Source: Apostichopus californicus (Eukaryota > Echinodermata > Holothuroidea > Aspidochirotida > Stichopodidae). Taken from it: a stretch of DNA of 23,798 nucleotides. The notes under the pieces were generated by a model. That model ran no database searches, had not been told where the DNA came from, and was given only the letters and a program-made list of their open reading frames with translations. Below are positions 21,698-23,798 of this stretch, piece after piece (within the stretch, counting starts at the first letter, position 1; every line of letters begins with the position of its first letter). A program made the position numbers and the translations under genes. The stretch lies in contig JAIPMN010006099.1 of the NCBI GenBank assembly GCA_020650975.1, positions 1 through 23,798 on the forward strand, in the 5' to 3' direction.

Positions 21698-22375
21698 TTT
21701 CGAGGAACTCACTGCATACTTTGGTTGGTACCTTTCAAACAAACCGTAATGAAGCGAAAACATTCGGACTTGTGGACCGGCTTAGTGGATTCCTTTTCTT
21801 AGCTTTCCGGGTCTTTGTCTCAAACTTTACGTTCACCGTGTACAGCATAGCACTATTTTATATTGTTCGCATTGATTACATACAGAGCTGAGCAACATAC
21901 GTAAGTACCGTGCGTTGTTGTAGCAAATTACAAAATTTGACAATGGCGGCCAGGCTACAAATTACGGTGGACTTTGAAAGCCATAATATAAATTCGATAA
22001 ACAGCACATAAATTTCTGTGTAGCCGCAGCTGTTGGATTTTACAGTGTATATTCCGCGTTGAAACTTCACTCGATATTCTTATGTGCATTATGGGTATCC
22101 GTGACAGGATTCTTGCCCACGTTCATGAACTGATGAACCTGTGCAAGGTTGAACAACAAAAACATAGGCTTTGCATTGTTTGGTTTCAAGTTTTGTCTTT
22201 GTACATGGGTAGGGAGTTGTTAATAACTCATTGGACCAAGGCAGCTGAACGACTAGAATCCGGCTAGTTCGGATCCGAATATATTTTTCTTTTAATTAAA
22301 CTGGCTTGTACTCAGGATGTATTATATTCTCAGGAAACCTCATATTCGAAATTGAGGCAGAGGTCTTTTAGTTTT
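21698..22375. other. ANKRD10 5' flank and probable promoter region
   Basis: The ANKRD10 5' UTR and promoter should lie just above 21697. No TATA box or CCAAT box is convincing. A plus-strand ATGGCGGCC start at 21943 is head to head with ANKRD10. The plus open frame 22082-22267 (61 codons) has no recognised domain. Confidence 0.5.
21943..22011 (+). other. Plus-strand mini-ORF with YY1/TISU-like start, possible divergent first exon
   Basis: GACAATGGCGGCC combines a strong start context with the YY1-type core ATGGCGGC typical of short-5'UTR promoters. The frame runs 22 codons to TAA at 22009-22011 and could splice earlier at ACG|GTGGAC, a weak donor. It lies about 250 bp head to head from the ANKRD10 start. 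No family match is recognisable from so few residues. Confidence 0.25.
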
Positions 22376-22623
22376 GGCCGTGGCTATTCTTACAACTAGT
22401 CATAACAATTATTTAAAAACTATTCTTACGACATCGGCGAATTCATGCGCAGTAAAGTAAATAAAGCAACTTCGCATGTATTAGGGGTAACCCTAACCCT
22501 AAACCTAACCCTAACCCTAACCGGAAATTATTATTAGTTACTCCATGTCGTAAAAATAGCCACGTTAAAGCCACTGCGCATGCGTAAAAGGGATTACAAC
22601 TAGTTGTAAGAATAGCCACTTTG
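22376..22623. mobile_element. Foldback (MITE-like) element with telomere-type repeats at its centre
   Basis: A perfect 21-bp inverted repeat lies at 22380-22400 (GTGGCTATTCTTACAACTAG...) and 22599-22619. A second pair, CTATTCTTACGACAT (22420-22434) with ATGTCGTAAAAATAGCCA (22544-22561), is a diverged version of the same end. A third pair is CATGCGCAGT (22444-22453) with ACTGCGCATG (22573-22582). A 9-bp direct repeat TTTAGTTTT flanks it (22367-22375 and 22624-22632), a candidate target-site duplication of Mutator-like length. No coding frame is present, so it would be non-autonomous. The arm order is not simply nested. Confidence 0.65.
22481..22522. repeat. Interstitial telomere-type (CCCTAA)n array
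   Basis: Five hexamers in a row (22491-22520), four exact CCCTAA and one ACCTAA, followed by CC and preceded by TTAGGGG in opposite orientation (22481-22487). This is the vertebrate-type telomere motif that most metazoans share. Confidence 0.9.
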
Positions 22624-23200
22624 TTTAGTTTTTATGTCCCCTCCAGACTCGGCCGGACATTGAAGACTAGGAGAGGGCGGTTGATGACCTGATGGCCCAA
22701 TTGAACACTTGCATATTTCGTCCATGATTGTTATCACAAGTCATTTCGGCTGACATATGAACATTGCCGTAGAAATACAGCTTCAGTTTGAGTAAAACGA
22801 TAAATTCCTGTTGCTGACAATATGTGAACAATTAATGTCCGAATAGTTCGTAGTATTCTTCCATTTCCAAGCTCCGCGATATCATACCAAGAATGGTGGT
22901 TGACTGAGTTTGTGTCTCCTTCAAGTTAATCCGCAAATGACGACAAACGGGGTCTTTTATCTCCATTAGCCTACAATGACGGTGTATGCCATGTGTAACA
23001 TGGAAAATGTTGTTGTACAGATATCTTTCTATTTGGCGTTATGAATTATGCGTAGCCTACATATGCTGTTATTAACAATGAACATTCGTGCTGATGAGAT
23101 TATTCCAATGGTCACTTGAGATATAAACTTGACGTTACAGTTATAGTTTCAATATTGACAAAGTTATAAAACATTAAATTTAGCCGCCCACCTACTATGA

Positions 23201-23208
23201 TGACGTCA
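23201..23208. promoter_or_regulatory. Full palindromic CRE (TGACGTCA)
   Basis: An exact match to the CREB/ATF consensus, within GATGACGTCACAT. It lies about 250 bp upstream of the plus-strand ATGGCGG start at 23460. Confidence 0.4.
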
Positions 23209-23459
23209 CATATTTTGAATTTAATGTAATTTTATCACCAAGGATAGAGCCTGGAAACTCTCAAAGTTATAGTTTCCTATCTCAAGAATTTGAAAACAAC
23301 TATATAGGCCTATACTACCAAACATCGCAACACACGAAAGTTTTCTGTATATGTGTTTATGTTCTTATTCCCATCATGCAACCGTTTGTCGCTCAGTAAT
23401 ATATGTGCATGTATATAATGGCATATAACGCCGGTAGGCTTATATACGTAACTTCAAAC

Positions 23460-23513
23460 ATGGCGGAACATTTATCTTTTTGCTCAAAAGATGTAATTAG
23501 AAATTATTCCTAG
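23460..23513 (+). other. Possible first coding exon of a plus-strand gene (ATGGCGG start)
   Basis: CAAACATGGCGGAAC is close to the TISU/YY1 initiator consensus, with A at -3 and G at +4. The frame reads MAEHLSFCSKD and then meets GAT|GTAATT, a usable donor at 23493; unspliced it stops at 23511-23513. A CRE lies upstream. The rest of such a gene would be outside the window. Confidence 0.3.
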
Positions 23514-23798
23514 CTAACAATTAGACTTGACTACAGCTAATGTAAGAGTACAACAACATGGGACGAGTACAAGCATAGTTCTCCTTGATATGAGTACTAA
23601 CACAAGTACAATGCCCTGGCTCTAAGTGAGAGTATGAGTATATGAGTATGTATAAAGTTCCACTGCTACCAATAGATTTCCGAACTGTCACGAGCATTAC
23701 TCAGAAATTCATGAGGGCCCGGGTATGGCCGTACAGGCAACATATATGCTAGAACTAGAACAGGCGCTGATCCAGGGCGAGGGCGGGGGGGGGGGGGG

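Larger units (their letters stand above)
22624..23798. other. Upstream flank with possible plus-strand promoter
   Basis: No confirmed gene. It holds the CRE at 23201-23208 and the ATGGCGG start at 23460, and ends in a G14 run at the window edge (23785-23798). The rest is AT-rich with no recognisable coding signal. Confidence 0.5.

Noticed and set aside
22082..22267. 61-codon plus ORF starting near MGIRDRILAH
   Set aside because: No known domain, no clear donor or promoter, and length is within chance expectation.

Overview
This is animal nuclear DNA, AT-rich, with GT-AG introns, microsatellites, homopolymer runs and dispersed repeats. It contains no bacterial-style operon. The proteins are clearly metazoan. 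The repeat style (frequent GGCCTA words, TGACCT-rich dispersed repeats, TTAGGG-type interstitial telomere sequence) suggests a marine invertebrate, possibly an echinoderm, but the taxon is a weak inference.

Two protein-coding genes can be rebuilt exon by exon, both on the minus strand and in tandem. LAMTOR1 (939-6048) has six coding exons and encodes 168 residues. It is the lipid-anchored scaffold of the Ragulator complex, which holds Rag GTPases and mTORC1 signalling on late endosomes and lysosomes. An ANKRD10-like gene (13009-21697) has six coding exons and encodes 339 residues, with four N-terminal ankyrin repeats, a bipartite basic cluster and a conserved C-terminal tail. In both genes every junction keeps frame. 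Most annotated short ORFs in the window are chance readings of introns and repeats. No functional link between the two genes is visible beyond adjacency.

Layout: 1-938 is the LAMTOR1 3' UTR and downstream DNA, ending in an AT microsatellite. 939-6048 is LAMTOR1; its introns hold a purine-rich degenerate tandem repeat (2279-2810) and a hAT-like inverted-repeat element (3413-3743). 6049-8200 is the LAMTOR1 promoter side and intergenic DNA. 8200-13008 is very AT-rich, has no gene, and may partly be a long ANKRD10 3' UTR. 13009-21697 is ANKRD10; its introns hold a hairpin (14261-14310), a 22-bp minisatellite with 110-bp higher-order structure (15925-16432), a tRNA-like SINE fragment (17170-17241), a 370-bp tandem duplication (17814-18560), a TGACCT repeat with a perfect DR4 site (19352-19585) and an 18-bp G-rich minisatellite (20212-20283). 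21698-23798 is the ANKRD10 promoter side. It holds two plus-strand ATGGCGG starts that may mark first exons of other transcripts, a full CRE, and a small foldback element with telomere-type repeats at its centre (22376-22623).

I found no new multi-gene system. The most unusual structures are the foldback element carrying telomeric repeats and the 22-bp minisatellite that is open in all three plus frames.
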